From: Pelomonas sp041914785
GTDB lineage: Bacteria; Pseudomonadota; Gammaproteobacteria; Burkholderiales; Burkholderiaceae_C
Length of the DNA: 27,908 nucleotides
NCBI GenBank assembly: GCA_041914785.1
Contig: JAYSCT010000065.1
Location: 1 to 27,908, forward strand
Direction of reading: 5' to 3'
Part shown: positions 1-8,800 of the stretch, one piece after another
How positions within the stretch are numbered: position 1 is the first letter of the stretch
Layout: every line of letters starts with the position of its first letter
Notes under the pieces: generated by a model
Seen by the model: the letters and a program-made list of their open reading frames with translations, nothing else
Told to the model about the DNA's origin: nothing
Databases searched by the model: none
Position numbers and translations under genes: made by a program

Positions 1-793
1 GGATCTCGTCAACGATGATCGCCTGGCGGTTGCCCTTGTCGATGTCCTCGAAGTGCACCTTGGCGCGCATCACCACGCGGCCGCGGCCCGTGCGGTAGCC
101 GTCGCGCACGCCGGCCAGGCCGTAGATGATGCCGGCGGTGGGGAAGTCGGGCGCCGGGATGATCTCCATCAGCTCGTCGACCGTGCACTCCGGCTTGCGC
201 AGCGCGAACAGGCAGGCGTCGACCACTTCATTCAGGTTGTGCGGCGGGATATTCGTCGCCATACCCACCGCAATACCGGCGGAGCCGTTCACCAGCAGAT
301 TCGGCAAACGCGTCGGCAGCACCAACGGTTCCTTATGGCTGCCGTCGTAATTGGGCCCGAAATCGACAGTTTCCTTGTCGATGTCGGCCAGCATTTCGTG
401 GGCGATTTTGTCGAGGCGGATTTCGGTGTATCGCATCGCCGCGGCGTTATCGCCGTCGATGGAACCGAAGTTGCCCTGACCGTCGATCAGCATGTGGCGC
501 AGGCTGAACGGCTGCGCCATGCGGACGATGGTGTCGTAAATCGCCGAGTCGCCGTGCGGGTGGTATTTACCCATCGTCTCACCCACCGCCTGTGCCGACT
601 TGCGGTACTTGGCGTTGTAGGTGTTGCCCATCTCGTTCATCGCGTACAGCACGCGGCGATGGACCGGCTTCAGGCCGTCCCGCGCGTCCGGCAGGGCCCG
701 CCCCACGATCACGCTCATCGCGTAATCGAGGTAGGAGCGACGCATCTCCTCCTCAAGGCTGATCGGCAGGGTTTCCTTGGCGAACTGGGTCAT
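1..793 (-). CDS. gyrA: DNA gyrase subunit A, N-terminal part (runs off the window)
   Basis: Catalytic A subunit of DNA gyrase, the type II topoisomerase that puts negative supercoils into DNA with GyrB. Reading leftward from the ATG at 793 gives MTQFAKETLPISLEEEMRRS, then GRALPDARDGLKPVHRRVLY and KYHPHGDSAIYDTIVRMAQP. The active-site tyrosine is Y122 in AMRYTEIR. Numbering matches E. coli GyrA exactly in the quinolone-resistance region: S83 and D87 are both the sensitive wild-type residues. About 264 codons are present; the C-terminal two thirds lie outside the window. No clear ribosome binding site precedes the ATG, but the N-terminus fits the family. It is divergent from the ompA-family gene across a 263-bp gap. 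Confidence 0.97.
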   Translation of the reverse strand, partial: MTQFAKETLPISLEEEMRRSYLDYAMSVIVGRALPDARDGLKPVHRRVLYAMNEMGNTYNAKYRKSAQAVGETMGKYHPHGDSAIYDTIVRMAQPFSLRHMLIDGQGNFGSIDGDNAAAMRYTEIRLDKIAHEMLADIDKETVDFGPNYDGSHKEPLVLPTRLPNLLVNGSAGIAVGMATNIPPHNLNEVVDACLFALRKPECTVDELMEIIPAPDFPTAGIIYGLAGVRDGYRTGRGRVVMRAKVHFEDIDKGNRQAIIVDEI

Positions 794-1056
794 GCGCGGC
801 GTGGCGCGCGCCTACATGGGCGCGACGTCCTAGAAGGTAGGTGAAAGGCGCGAATTCTAAGGGCCGCGCCACCTTGTAGCAGCAGCGCAACATCGTCACC
901 GTGCCCATGAACGTAGGCCGCCACAATGCGTAGGTCTCGCTGCCCACATGGCACAATCGTCGAGTCCCTAGGAGAAACCCTAAAGCGTCTCCTAAGGTTA
1001 GAGGTTCGAGTACTGACTCTCGCAGGGCAACTGCGGCATTCCTTGAGAGGAGAATC
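794..1056. promoter_or_regulatory. gyrA / ompA-family divergent intergenic region
   Basis: This gap must hold the promoters of both flanking genes. It contains the inverted repeat TAGGAGA (969-975) / TCTCCTA (988-994) just upstream of the ompA-family gene, with CCTAA motifs inside and beside it. A purine-rich ribosome binding site (GAGAGGAGA) lies just before the ATG at 1057. No confident -35/-10 pair was picked. The inverted repeat could be an mRNA leader hairpin or an operator. Confidence 0.4.
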
Positions 1057-1716
1057 ATGAAGAAACTGAATCGCGTGGCGTCGCTGTTTGCGGTGGCTGC
1101 GGTCGCTGTTGCTGCATCTGGCGCATCGGCACAGACCATCGACAACTGGCGCGCAACCGACGGCACCGTCTGGAAGAACGGCACCAACGAATACTGCTGG
1201 CGCAACAATTTCTGGACCCCCGCCACGGCCGCCAAGGGCTGCGACGGTGAAATCAAGCCCGCTGAAAAGCCGGCCGCTCCGCCCGCCCCGCCTGCCCAGC
1301 CGCCGGTCGCCCCGCCCGCTCCTCCGAAGCCGGTCCCCCCGCCGCCTCCGGCTCCGGTCAGCGAGAAGGTGACCTTCGCTGCTGACGCCTTCTTCGACTT
1401 CGACAAGTCGACGCTGAAGCCCGAAGCCACCGCCAAGCTGGACGACCTGGTCAGCAAGACCAAGGGCATCAACCTGGAAGTCATCATCGCCGTGGGCCAC
1501 ACCGACTCGGTCGGCAGCGATGAGTACAACCAGAAGCTGTCGATCCGTCGCTCGGAAGCCGTCAAGGCCTACCTGGTGAACAAGGGCGTCGAGCCGAACC
1601 GCGTCTACACCGAAGGCAAGGGCGAGAAGCAGCCCGTGGCCGACAACAAGACCGCCGAAGGCCGCGCCAAGAACCGCCGCACCGAGATCGAAGTCGTCGG
1701 TACGCGCAACAAGTAA
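1057..1716 (+). CDS. OmpA-family outer membrane/peptidoglycan-binding protein
   Basis: 219 residues. An N-terminal signal peptide (MKKLNRVASLFAVAAVAVAASGASA, cleavage likely before QT) is followed by a short Trp/Cys-containing segment, a Pro/Ala-rich linker (about residues 68-105), and a C-terminal OmpA domain. That domain has the FFDFDKSTLKPEA start and the peptidoglycan-binding signature GHTDSVGSDEYNQKLSIRRSEAV, ending in AKNRRTEIEVVG. There is no room for an eight-stranded beta-barrel, so this is the short linker type seen in many Burkholderiales, anchoring the envelope to peptidoglycan. The ribosome binding site is strong, which fits high expression. A hairpin terminator follows. Confidence 0.93.
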   Translation: MKKLNRVASLFAVAAVAVAASGASAQTIDNWRATDGTVWKNGTNEYCWRNNFWTPATAAKGCDGEIKPAEKPAAPPAPPAQPPVAPPAPPKPVPPPPPAPVSEKVTFAADAFFDFDKSTLKPEATAKLDDLVSKTKGINLEVIIAVGHTDSVGSDEYNQKLSIRRSEAVKAYLVNKGVEPNRVYTEGKGEKQPVADNKTAEGRAKNRRTEIEVVGTRNK

Positions 1717-1742
1717 GCTCTGCGCCTTCGGGCGCTTTGCGC

Positions 1743-1775
1743 AAAGCCCCGCACGGCCCGCCCGGCGGGGCTTTT
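1743..1775 (+). terminator. Rho-independent terminator after the OmpA-family gene
   Basis: Perfect stem AAAGCCCCGC (1743-1752) with GCGGGGCTTT (1765-1774) around a 12-nt loop, running into CTTTTCCTTTTTT. It lies 27 bp after the stop codon at 1716 and just before ubiG. Confidence 0.85.
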
Positions 1776-1792
1776 CCTTTTTTGCACCTGTC

Positions 1793-2497
1793 ATGACGAT
1801 CAACGCCGACCCTCAAGAACTCGCCAAGTTCGGCGAGCTGGCCCACCGCTGGTGGGACCCCGAGAGCGACTTCAAGCCGCTGCACCAGATCAACCCGCTG
1901 CGCCTGGGCTGGATCCAGCAGCTGTGCCCGCTGGCCGGCAAGCGCGTCGTGGACGTGGGCTGCGGCGGCGGCATCCTCAGCGACTCCATGGCACGCGCCG
2001 GCGCCCAGGTGCTGGGCATCGACCTGTCGACCAAGCCGCTGCGCGTGGCCGAACTGCACGCGATGGAGGCCGGCACCGAGGGCGTGGAGTACCGCGAGAT
2101 CGCCGTCGAGGCGCTGGCCGCCGAGCAGCCCGCGAGCTTTGACGCCGTGACGTGCATGGAGATGCTGGAGCACGTGCCGGACCCGGCCTCCGTCGTGCGT
2201 GCCCTGGCGACGCTGGTCAAGCCGGGGGGCTGGGTGTTCCTGTCGACGCTCAACCGCAACGCCAAGTCCTTCCTGCTGGCCATCGTTGGCGCGGAATACG
2301 TGTTGAACATGCTGCCCAAGGGCACGCACGAGTACGCGCGCTTCCTGAAGCCGTCGGAACTGGCGCAGTTCTGCCGGGACGCCGGCCTGGAGCTGCAGTC
2401 CAGCCGGGGCCTGACGTACAACCCGCTGACCCAGCGCTACAGCCTGGGGAGCGACACCGACGTCAACTACCTGATCGCCTGCCGGCGCCCGCTGTGA
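1793..2497 (+). CDS. ubiG: Ubiquinone biosynthesis O-methyltransferase UbiG
   Basis: SAM-dependent methyltransferase that performs both O-methylations in ubiquinone synthesis. 234 residues, normal for the family. Family N-terminus MTINADPQELAKFGELAHRWWDPES and FKPLHQINPLRL; SAM-binding motif I VVDVGCGGGILSDSMA at about residues 52-67; motif II-type acidic residue in VLGIDLSTKPL; later CMEMLEHVPDP and VFLSTLNRNAKSFLLAIVGAEYV, all typical of UbiG. The ATG at 1793 lies a few bases after the previous gene's terminator; no clear Shine-Dalgarno is seen. Its TGA overlaps the GTG start of gph by 4 bp (GTGA), indicating translational coupling. Confidence 0.96.
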   Translation: MTINADPQELAKFGELAHRWWDPESDFKPLHQINPLRLGWIQQLCPLAGKRVVDVGCGGGILSDSMARAGAQVLGIDLSTKPLRVAELHAMEAGTEGVEYREIAVEALAAEQPASFDAVTCMEMLEHVPDPASVVRALATLVKPGGWVFLSTLNRNAKSFLLAIVGAEYVLNMLPKGTHEYARFLKPSELAQFCRDAGLELQSSRGLTYNPLTQRYSLGSDTDVNYLIACRRPL

Positions 2498-3171
2498 AGC
2501 GGCTGGCACCGCGCTGGGCGCATCTGCGTGCGGTGCTTTTCGACCTCGACGGCACGCTGATCGACAGCGCGGAAGACCTCGCGCGCGCGGCCAACGCCAT
2601 GCGCGTCGAGCGAGGGTTGGCGCCGCTGCCGCTGGCGCAGTACCGGCCCCATGGTGGCTCGGGCGCGCGCGGCATGCTGGGCCAGGCCTTCGCCGTGGCG
2701 CCCGGGCAGCCGGGCTATGACGACCTCAAGCGCGAGTTCCTCGATCGCTACGAGAGCCTGATGTACGACAGCACGCAGCCGTTTCCCGGCATCGTGGCGG
2801 AGCTGGCCGAACTTGCGGAGGCGGGCCTGGCGTGGGGCATCGTGACGAACAAGGCCGAGCGCTTCGCACTGCCGCTGACGGCCGCGCTGCGACTGGGTGC
2901 GGCGGTGGTCGTGGGCGGCGACACCACCGGCCATGCCAAGCCGCACCCGGCGCCATTGCTGGAGGCCGCGCGCCGCCTGGGTGTGGCGCCGCAGGCCTGC
3001 CTGTACGTCGGCGACGACGAGCGCGACGTGATGGCCGGCCGCGCGGCCGGCATGGCCACCGCGGTGGCGGCCTGGGGCTACCTCGGTCCGCAGGCGCGCT
3101 ACGCTGACTGGGGAGCGGATCTGGCACTGAATGTGCCAGGCGACCTCTTGAAGCGGCTCGGTCTGGCCTAA
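2494..3171 (+). CDS. gph: Phosphoglycolate phosphatase, HAD superfamily
   Basis: 225 residues, starting with GTG inside the ubiG stop codon. HAD hydrolase motifs are visible: motif I FDLDGTLID (nucleophile Asp about residue 17), motif II IVTNKAERF, Lys-containing motif III GGDTTGHAKPHPAPL, and motif IV YVGDDERDVMAGRAAGM. The alpha-helical cap carries SAEDLARAANAMRVERGLAPLP and YRPHGGSGARGMLGQAF, as in Gph. It hydrolyses 2-phosphoglycolate. The ubiG-gph pair is common in proteobacteria. The gene ends only 13 bp before the mature 5' end of ssrA, so the ssrA promoter must overlap its 3' end. Exact substrate is inferred from family and neighbourhood. Confidence 0.9.
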   Translation: MKRLAPRWAHLRAVLFDLDGTLIDSAEDLARAANAMRVERGLAPLPLAQYRPHGGSGARGMLGQAFAVAPGQPGYDDLKREFLDRYESLMYDSTQPFPGIVAELAELAEAGLAWGIVTNKAERFALPLTAALRLGAAVVVGGDTTGHAKPHPAPLLEAARRLGVAPQACLYVGDDERDVMAGRAAGMATAVAAWGYLGPQARYADWGADLALNVPGDLLKRLGLA

Positions 3172-3174
3172 ACT
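3148..3174 (+). promoter_or_regulatory. Candidate ssrA promoter inside the gph 3' end
   Basis: TTGAAG at 3148-3153 and TAAACT at 3169-3174, with a 15-bp spacer, would start transcription a few bases before the mature tmRNA 5' end at 3185. The spacer is shorter than the ideal 17 bp, so this is tentative. Confidence 0.4.
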
Positions 3175-3184
3175 ACGCGGTTCT

Positions 3185-3557
3185 GGGGCCGACCTGGTTT
3201 CGACGTGGGTGCGGATCCGGAGTAGGGCATGCCGAGCACCAGTCCGCTCGTAAAACCACTGGAAACAAAGTAACTGCAAACGACTCTACGTTCGCACTCG
3301 CCGCTTAATTGCGGATGAGCTTCTCAACGGCAGGCCGATGGGCCGGGCTGAGTTCCGCAAGGGGCAAGGCTGAGAAGTCACTCACATCGGCTGGCGTCTG
3401 ACCGGGTCACTCGGTGGGGCGTGAGATCAAGTGACTGGCGGAAAAGCTAGCGTGCCACTGCGCGAGTTGACCGTGAGATTCAAATCAGCCGGCTAAGCAT
3501 GTAGATCTGCCCGGTGATGGCTTGCGGACGGGGGTTCAATTCCCCCCGGCTCCACCA
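3185..3557 (+). ncRNA. ssrA: Transfer-messenger RNA (tmRNA)
   Basis: About 373 nt. The 5' end GGGGCCGACCTGGTTTCGACG and the 3' end GGTTCAATTCCCCCCGGCTCCACCA are the tRNA-like halves: GGGGCCG pairs with CGGCTCC (one G-U), TTCAATT is the T-loop, and CCA is encoded. The tag reading frame is at 3276-3308: GCA AAC GAC TCT ACG TTC GCA CTC GCC GCT TAA, giving ANDSTFALAA. tmRNA rescues stalled ribosomes with SmpB and tags the product for proteolysis. This is the one-piece form. The 3' end is a classic integration site, and here an integrase gene follows 196 bp later. Confidence 0.97.
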
Positions 3558-3735
3558 TCTCAGAGTTCGCCGATGTTCGCCACGGCGCAAAAGGCCTAAG
3601 TCAGACAACGACTTAGGCCTTTTTTCTTTCCGCTTACGTTCGCCTTAGCTCGCCACCTTCCGGCATCTGACCGGGTAACTTCCCGGGTAACTCGGCCCAC
3701 CCGGGTAACATCCCTGCAGAGTTACCCGGTGAGGT
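3548..3735. other. Left attachment region (attL) with integrase arm-type repeats
   Basis: From the ssrA 3' end to just before the integrase gene. The 9-mer GTTACCCGG, or its complement CCGGGTAAC, occurs four times (3671, 3683, 3701, 3721). A 29-bp block at 3667-3695 recurs with one mismatch at 16637-16665 near the other end, in the same orientation. Clustered short repeats at both ends of an integrase-bearing element are what integrase arm sites look like. The crossover core itself is inferred to be in the ssrA T-arm/acceptor sequence. Confidence 0.7.
3589..3626 (+). terminator. Terminator downstream of ssrA (element side)
   Basis: Perfect 14-bp stem AAAAGGCCTAAGTC (3589-3602) / GACTTAGGCCTTTT (3610-3623), 7-nt loop, followed by more T. 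If the attachment core is the ssrA 3' end, this terminator belongs to the inserted element and replaces the host's own. Confidence 0.85.
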
Positions 3736-3753
3736 GCCGGGCTAGAGGGCGAG

Positions 3754-5058
3754 ATGGCGGCAAGCGACCTTCTGACGGACAAGGCGATTCGGGCAGCGCT
3801 CAAGGTGGCCACGGCCGAGGGCAGGCCCCGCAAGGTGAGCGACGGCGCCGGCCTGGTGCTCGATGTGCGGCCAACCGGCGCCGGCTGGTGGCGCCTGCGG
3901 TACTGGCTGGACGGCAAGGAACGCATGCTGTCGCTGGGCACCTACCCTGACACGTCGCTGGCCCAGGCGCGCGCCAAGCGGGACGAAGCGCGCCGGCAGG
4001 TGGCCAGCGGCACCGACCCCAGCAGCGTGCGCAAGGCCGATAAGGCGGCCCAGGCGGATGCCGTTAAGGCCAGAGCGCTGCACGGCGCCGGATTGCCGCC
4101 CGCTGGATCGTTTGAAGCGGTGGCGCGGGAATGGCTGGCCACGGTGCATGCCGCGAAGGTGAGCGAGGGGCATCACGAACGCACGCGCATCCGCCTGGAA
4201 CAAGACGCCTTCCCGTGGATCGGCCGGCGCCCGCTGGCCGAGGTCGACGCGCCCGAGCTGCTGGCCGCGCTGCGCCGCATCGAGGCCCGGGGCGCCATCG
4301 AGACGGCACACCGGGTGAAGGACGCATGCGGCCAGGTGTTCCGGTACGGCATCGCCACGGGCGCCTGTGCACGCAACCCGGCCGCCGACCTGCGCGACGC
4401 CCTGCGGCCCGTCCAGGCCCGGCACCATGCCGCGCTGACGGAGCCGGCCGAGGTCGCCAAGCTGCTGCGAGCTGCGGCCGACTACTCCGGCCATGCTGTG
4501 ACCCGTGCCGCCTTGCTGCTGTCTCCGCTGCTGCTGCTGCGCCCAGGCGAGCTGCGGCACATGGAATGGGCCTGGATCGACCTAGACGCGGCGACGCTGA
4601 CCGTGCCGGCCGCCGTGATGAAGCGCACCAAGGCGGACAAGGCGGCCGGCCCGCCTCACCTGGTGCCGCTTGCCCGCCAGGCGGTGGCCCTGCTGCAGGG
4701 TCTGCATCTGCTCACGGGTGAGGGCCGCTACGTGTTCCCGGCCCTTACGACAGGGCAACGCTGCATGAGCGAGAACACCGTGCGCTCGGCGCTGCGCCGG
4801 CTTGGCTATGGCAATGACGACATGACCGCCCACGGCTTCCGGGCCATGGCGCGCACCATGCTGGCCGAGCGCCTGAACGTCGCGCCCGAGGTCATCGAGG
4901 CGCAGCTAGCCCACGCTGTGGCGGACGCCCTGGGCAGGGCCTACAACCGCACGCAGTACGTGGAACAGCGCGTGCAGATGATGCAGGCATGGGCGGACTA
5001 TCTGGACCGCCTGCGGCAAGGGGCGGACGTGGTGCCCATGCCTGGCCGCGCCGCCTGA
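3754..5058 (+). CDS. Tyrosine-type site-specific integrase (P4-like)
   Basis: 434 residues. The N-terminal part (LTDKAIRAALKVATAEGRPRKVSDGAGLVLDVRPTG, then a WWRLRYWLDGKERMLSLGTYPDTSLAQAR arm) is the DUF4102-type arm-binding domain of P4-like integrases. A SAM-like core-binding domain covers about 118-215 and the catalytic domain about 225-410. Catalytic residues: R263 in LLRPGELRHMEW, K about 290-293, H360 and R363 in HGFRAMAR, H387 in LAHAV, and nucleophile Y397 in GRAYNRTQY. All are intact, so the enzyme is probably active. It follows ssrA and points into the element. A GAGGGCGAG ribosome binding site precedes the ATG. Likely role: insertion and excision at ssrA. Confidence 0.93.
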   Translation: MAASDLLTDKAIRAALKVATAEGRPRKVSDGAGLVLDVRPTGAGWWRLRYWLDGKERMLSLGTYPDTSLAQARAKRDEARRQVASGTDPSSVRKADKAAQADAVKARALHGAGLPPAGSFEAVAREWLATVHAAKVSEGHHERTRIRLEQDAFPWIGRRPLAEVDAPELLAALRRIEARGAIETAHRVKDACGQVFRYGIATGACARNPAADLRDALRPVQARHHAALTEPAEVAKLLRAAADYSGHAVTRAALLLSPLLLLRPGELRHMEWAWIDLDAATLTVPAAVMKRTKADKAAGPPHLVPLARQAVALLQGLHLLTGEGRYVFPALTTGQRCMSENTVRSALRRLGYGNDDMTAHGFRAMARTMLAERLNVAPEVIEAQLAHAVADALGRAYNRTQYVEQRVQMMQAWADYLDRLRQGADVVPMPGRAA

Positions 5059-5746
5059 CGCTTCAGCCGTCGAACCATCAACACACAAGGGGCGGACAGG
5101 CCCTTTTTGCTGCGCGCGCGGCGGGCGCGGGGCGGGATTTCCTTCGCGATGCATCGGCAGCGGACGATGCGCGCCAGGGTGATCGGTGCAATCGGCTGGG
5201 TCGTGCTGGCTGCGCGGGCGCGGATGAGGCGGGGACGCGGGGACAACCGGTGGTTGAGCGAGGCGGCATCAGCCGCGATCCCAATAGGCATCGGGGTTCC
5301 CGGGGTGCCAGGCGTCCGGGATGGCAGGCGGGGACAGAGGCGGGGACGGATCGGGGACATGGGGACAGTAGGCAAATGCTATGCACCTTCTTGGGTCCCT
5401 CCTGCCGTTCCCCGGCTCGGGTGATTTGAACCGAGCCGGTCCGCCAGGCGGCTCCTGGCAAACATAGGCAACACCCCAGTGGGCGGTCGGCTGTGGTTCG
5501 TGATGTTGCGTGGGCGCCCGCGCGGAAGCTGCGGCGAACCACTACGGCAACGACGGGGCGGCCCTGTGTTGCTTCCGGCGTCGGGCATACGGTCTATGCG
5601 TGCGCGTGCTTGGTCCGCAGTTGACCTGGGATGTTGACGAACGGGGGTGGAAGCATCGCGCGGTAGGAGACGCCCCGCCGCCCCTTGCTCCGCCGCACGG
5701 AACAACTGGCTCCCCGTTGTTCCGCTTCACCTGACACGATGCTTTT
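5059..5746. other. Non-coding region with GGGGACA repeats and a strong hairpin
   Basis: No convincing gene in about 690 bp; the reading frames here are arginine-rich and unlike known proteins. It holds copies of CGGGGAC/GGGGACA at 5229-5245 (two in tandem), 5328, 5340, 5351 and 5360. It also holds a perfect 9-bp hairpin (CCGGCTCGG 5412-5420 / CCGAGCCGG 5431-5439). A short segment at 5265-5297 (complement encodes TPMPIGIAADA) has a counterpart at 15971-16003. The same 7-mer occurs on the right side in the candidate origin, so this may be a second binding cluster for the element's replication protein or regulator. Confidence 0.5.
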
Positions 5747-5810
5747 GCACCGCGCCACCGGCTGTTGATCCCAGTCGGTATGCCTACAACCCCGCCAGGC
5801 GGCGCGGTGC
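5747..5810 (+). repeat. Structured 64-nt repeat, copy 1 (upstream of tape measure gene)
   Basis: Closed by GCACCGCGCC (5747-5756) and its exact complement GGCGCGGTGC (5801-5810). Inside, ACCGGCTG pairs with CAGTCGGT (one G-T) around TTGATCC, and GCCT pairs with AGGC, giving a possible three-way junction. A second copy at 9239-9303 keeps the same pairings with different bases. It ends 30 bp before the tape measure start codon. It may be a cis-acting RNA or a recombination site; I do not recognise a named family. Confidence 0.7.
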
Positions 5811-5840
5811 CCCTGTTCTCTGGTGGGTGGAGGCGGACTC

Positions 5841-8800
5841 GTGGAAGACCTGAAGATCACACTGCGGCTCGAAGGCGCCGAGCAGGTGCAGGCCGGCGCC
5901 AACAAGGCCGCCGACGGCCTCAAGAAGGTGGGCCAGGCCGGCCAGCAAGCCGGCCAGCAGGCCCAGCTTTCCGGCCAGCAGATGGCGCAGGTCAGCGCCC
6001 AGCTGCAGGACTTCTTCGTGCAGATTCAGGGCGGGCAGGCGCCTCTGACGGCGTTGATCCAGCAGGGCTCGCAGCTGTCGGCGGTTTTTGGCGGCGTGCG
6101 CGGTGCGCTTGGGGCCGTGGGCGGTTTCGCGGCCAGCCTCATCAATCCGCTGACGTTGGCCGGCGCCGCTGCCGCGGCCCTGGGATTCGCGTTCCTGAAG
6201 GGGCAAGAGGAAGCGTCGGCCTACAGCCGCGCGCTGGTGCTCACCGGCAACGCCGCCGGCGTCACTGTCGGCCAGCTCCAGGCCATGGCGCAGGCTCAGG
6301 CGCAGGTGGTGGGCACGCAAGGCCAGGCCGCCGAGGCGCTGGCCGCGCTGGCGGCCACGGGCAAGATCACCGGCATCAGCCTGGGCACGGCTGCCGAGGC
6401 AGCGGTCAGGCTCGCGCGAGTGGGCGTGCCGCTCGAAGAGACCGCCAAGAAGTTCGCGGCGCTGGGCAAGGAGCCGCTGAAGGCTCTCATTGACCTGAAC
6501 GAAGCCGAGAACTTCCTTACTGTCTCGGTCTACAAGCAGGTTAAGGCGCTGACCGAGCGTGGGCGCACTGCAGAAGCGGCATCGCTTGCACAGGGTGAAT
6601 ATTCGCGGGTAGGACTTGAGCGCGCCAAGCGACTTGAAGCTCAACTCGGCTTGCTCGAAAAGTCGTGGAAGGGTGTGGGTGACAAAGCCCGCGAAGCCTG
6701 GGACTACATGGCAAACGTCGGCCGACCGACTACTGTCGAAAGCGAGCTGAAGAGGGCCGAGGCGTTTTCAGCCAAGCTCCGCGCAGCCATTAAGGGTGAC
6801 GGTTTGGCCGGGCCTCGTCCAACCTTTGAAGCGTTCTTCGGGGGACGCAGCATCGAAAAGCAACTGGCGGACAACGACGCACTGATCTCCCGTCTGCGTG
6901 AATCCGTAAAGCTGGGTAACGATGTTGCGACGGTTGAGGCTCGCAACGCTGCTTTGGTGAAAGAAACCATCAAGGCCGACGACGACGCCGCAGAAGCAGC
7001 GCGCAAGCTCGCCTCCGAACGCGACAAGGACACCGCCGCCCTGGAGCGCGCCATCGGCCTGACCGGCAGCTACGGCAAGGACCTGGCCGAGCTGGTGAAG
7101 CTGCGCGAGCGCGGCGCGCTGACCGAGCAGCAGTACGTCAAGGCCGTGGAAGCGGTCATCAAGGCTCAGCCGATGGTGCGCGAGCAGCTGGAGGCTCAGG
7201 CCGCGGCGCAGAAGAAGGCCGCCGACGCGCTGGACGACCTGCTCAAGGCCGAGCAGCACCGCATCGACGGGCTGTACAAGGCCGGCGAGCAGGTGGCCGC
7301 GCATGTGCTCAAGCTGCAGGAGGAAGAGCAGGCGCTGGCGCTGAGCGTCACGGCCAATATGTCGCTGGCCGAGGCCATCGAGCGCGTCACTATCGCGCGC
7401 CTCGAAGAGGCTCAGGCCAAGGCCACCGCGGCCAACGACTACGGCACCGCGGCCGCGCTGCGTGCCGAGATCGAGGCGCGCGAAAAGCTCGCCACGCTGG
7501 TGGGCCGCAAGGAGGCACGCGAGGCCGCCAAGCGCGGCGCCGACGACGCCAAGCGCGAGTGGGAGCGCGTCACCGGCGACATCGAGCGCAGCCTCACCGA
7601 TGCGCTGCTGCGCGGCTTCGAGAGCGGCAAGGGCTTCGCCATCAACCTGCGCGACACCCTCGTCAACATGTTCAAGACGCTGGTGCTGCGCCCCATCATC
7701 CAGCCCATCGCGGCGCAGACGGCGGGCGGCATCGCCAGCATGCTGGGCTACTCCGGCAACGCGCTCGCGTCCACCGTGGCGGGCAGCGCGGGCGGGCTGG
7801 GCCAGCTGGGCGGCCTGGGGTCGCTGCTGGGCCTGCAGGGGCTGGGCAGCGCGTTCAGCGGCGGGTTTGGCCTGGCCCTGAGCGGCGCCGGCGGCACGGG
7901 CCTGGCGCTGCAGGGCGCGGGCAGCCTGCTGGGCAGCGGCGCCTACGGCCAGGCCTTCGGGCAGGCCGCCGGCGCGCTGGCGCCGTGGGCGTTGGGCGCG
8001 GGTGCTGGCATCTTCGGCGGCCGCGCCATCAGCGGCGGCTACTCGGCGTTCGGCAGCAGCGGCAACGCGGCCGTCAACATCGGCACCATCGCCGGCGCCA
8101 TCTTCGGCGGGCCCATCGGCGCGGCCATCGGCGGCGCGCTGGGCGGCGTGGTCAACCGCGCCTTCGGCCGCGGCCCCAAGGAGTCGCAGGGCAGCGGCCT
8201 CACCGGCACGGTGACGAGCGAGGGCTTTGCCGGCCAGGCGTTCTCCGAGTGGCTGCAAAAGGGCGGCTGGTTCCGCAGCGACAAGCGCGGCACCGACTAC
8301 AGCGCCGTGTCCACCGAGCAAGACGCCATGCTCGACGCCGGCGTGAAGACGCTTTACGCCACCACGGCCGAGTACGCCAAGGCGCTGGGCCTGCCGGTGG
8401 ACGCTGTGAAGGGCTACGCGGCCTCGTTCAAGGTGGCCTGGGGCCAGACCGAGGAGGAGAACCAGAAGGCCATCCAGGACGCGTTCGTCAACCTCGGCGA
8501 GCAGCTGGCCAGCCGCTACGCGGCCGCGCTGGCGCCGTTCCAGAAGGCCGGCGAAACGGCCGCCGCGGCGCTCACGCGGCTGTCCACGCTGCAGACGTTC
8601 TCCAGCAGCCTGAACAACCTGGGCGGCGTGTTCGCGCGCGTGGCCAACAGCAGCTTCGACGCGCGCGAGCAGCTCATCGCGCTGGCCGGCGGCATGGATG
8701 CCCTGGGCCAGCAGGCGCTGGGCTTTGCGCAGAACTACTACAACCGCGACGAGATCGCCGGTTTGAAGGCCAAGGAGCTGCAGGCCGCGCTCAGCTCGGC

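Noticed and set aside
5107..5424. Possible 105-residue plus-strand gene behind the integrase
   Set aside because: Arg/Gly-rich, no recognisable domain, no good ribosome binding site, and it runs through the GGGGACA repeats and the antisense MPIGIAADA segment.
5412..5439. tRNA fragment or second attachment core
   Set aside because: The hairpin with TTTGAACC looks superficially like a T-arm, but the stem is 9 bp with a 10-nt loop and no acceptor sequence follows.
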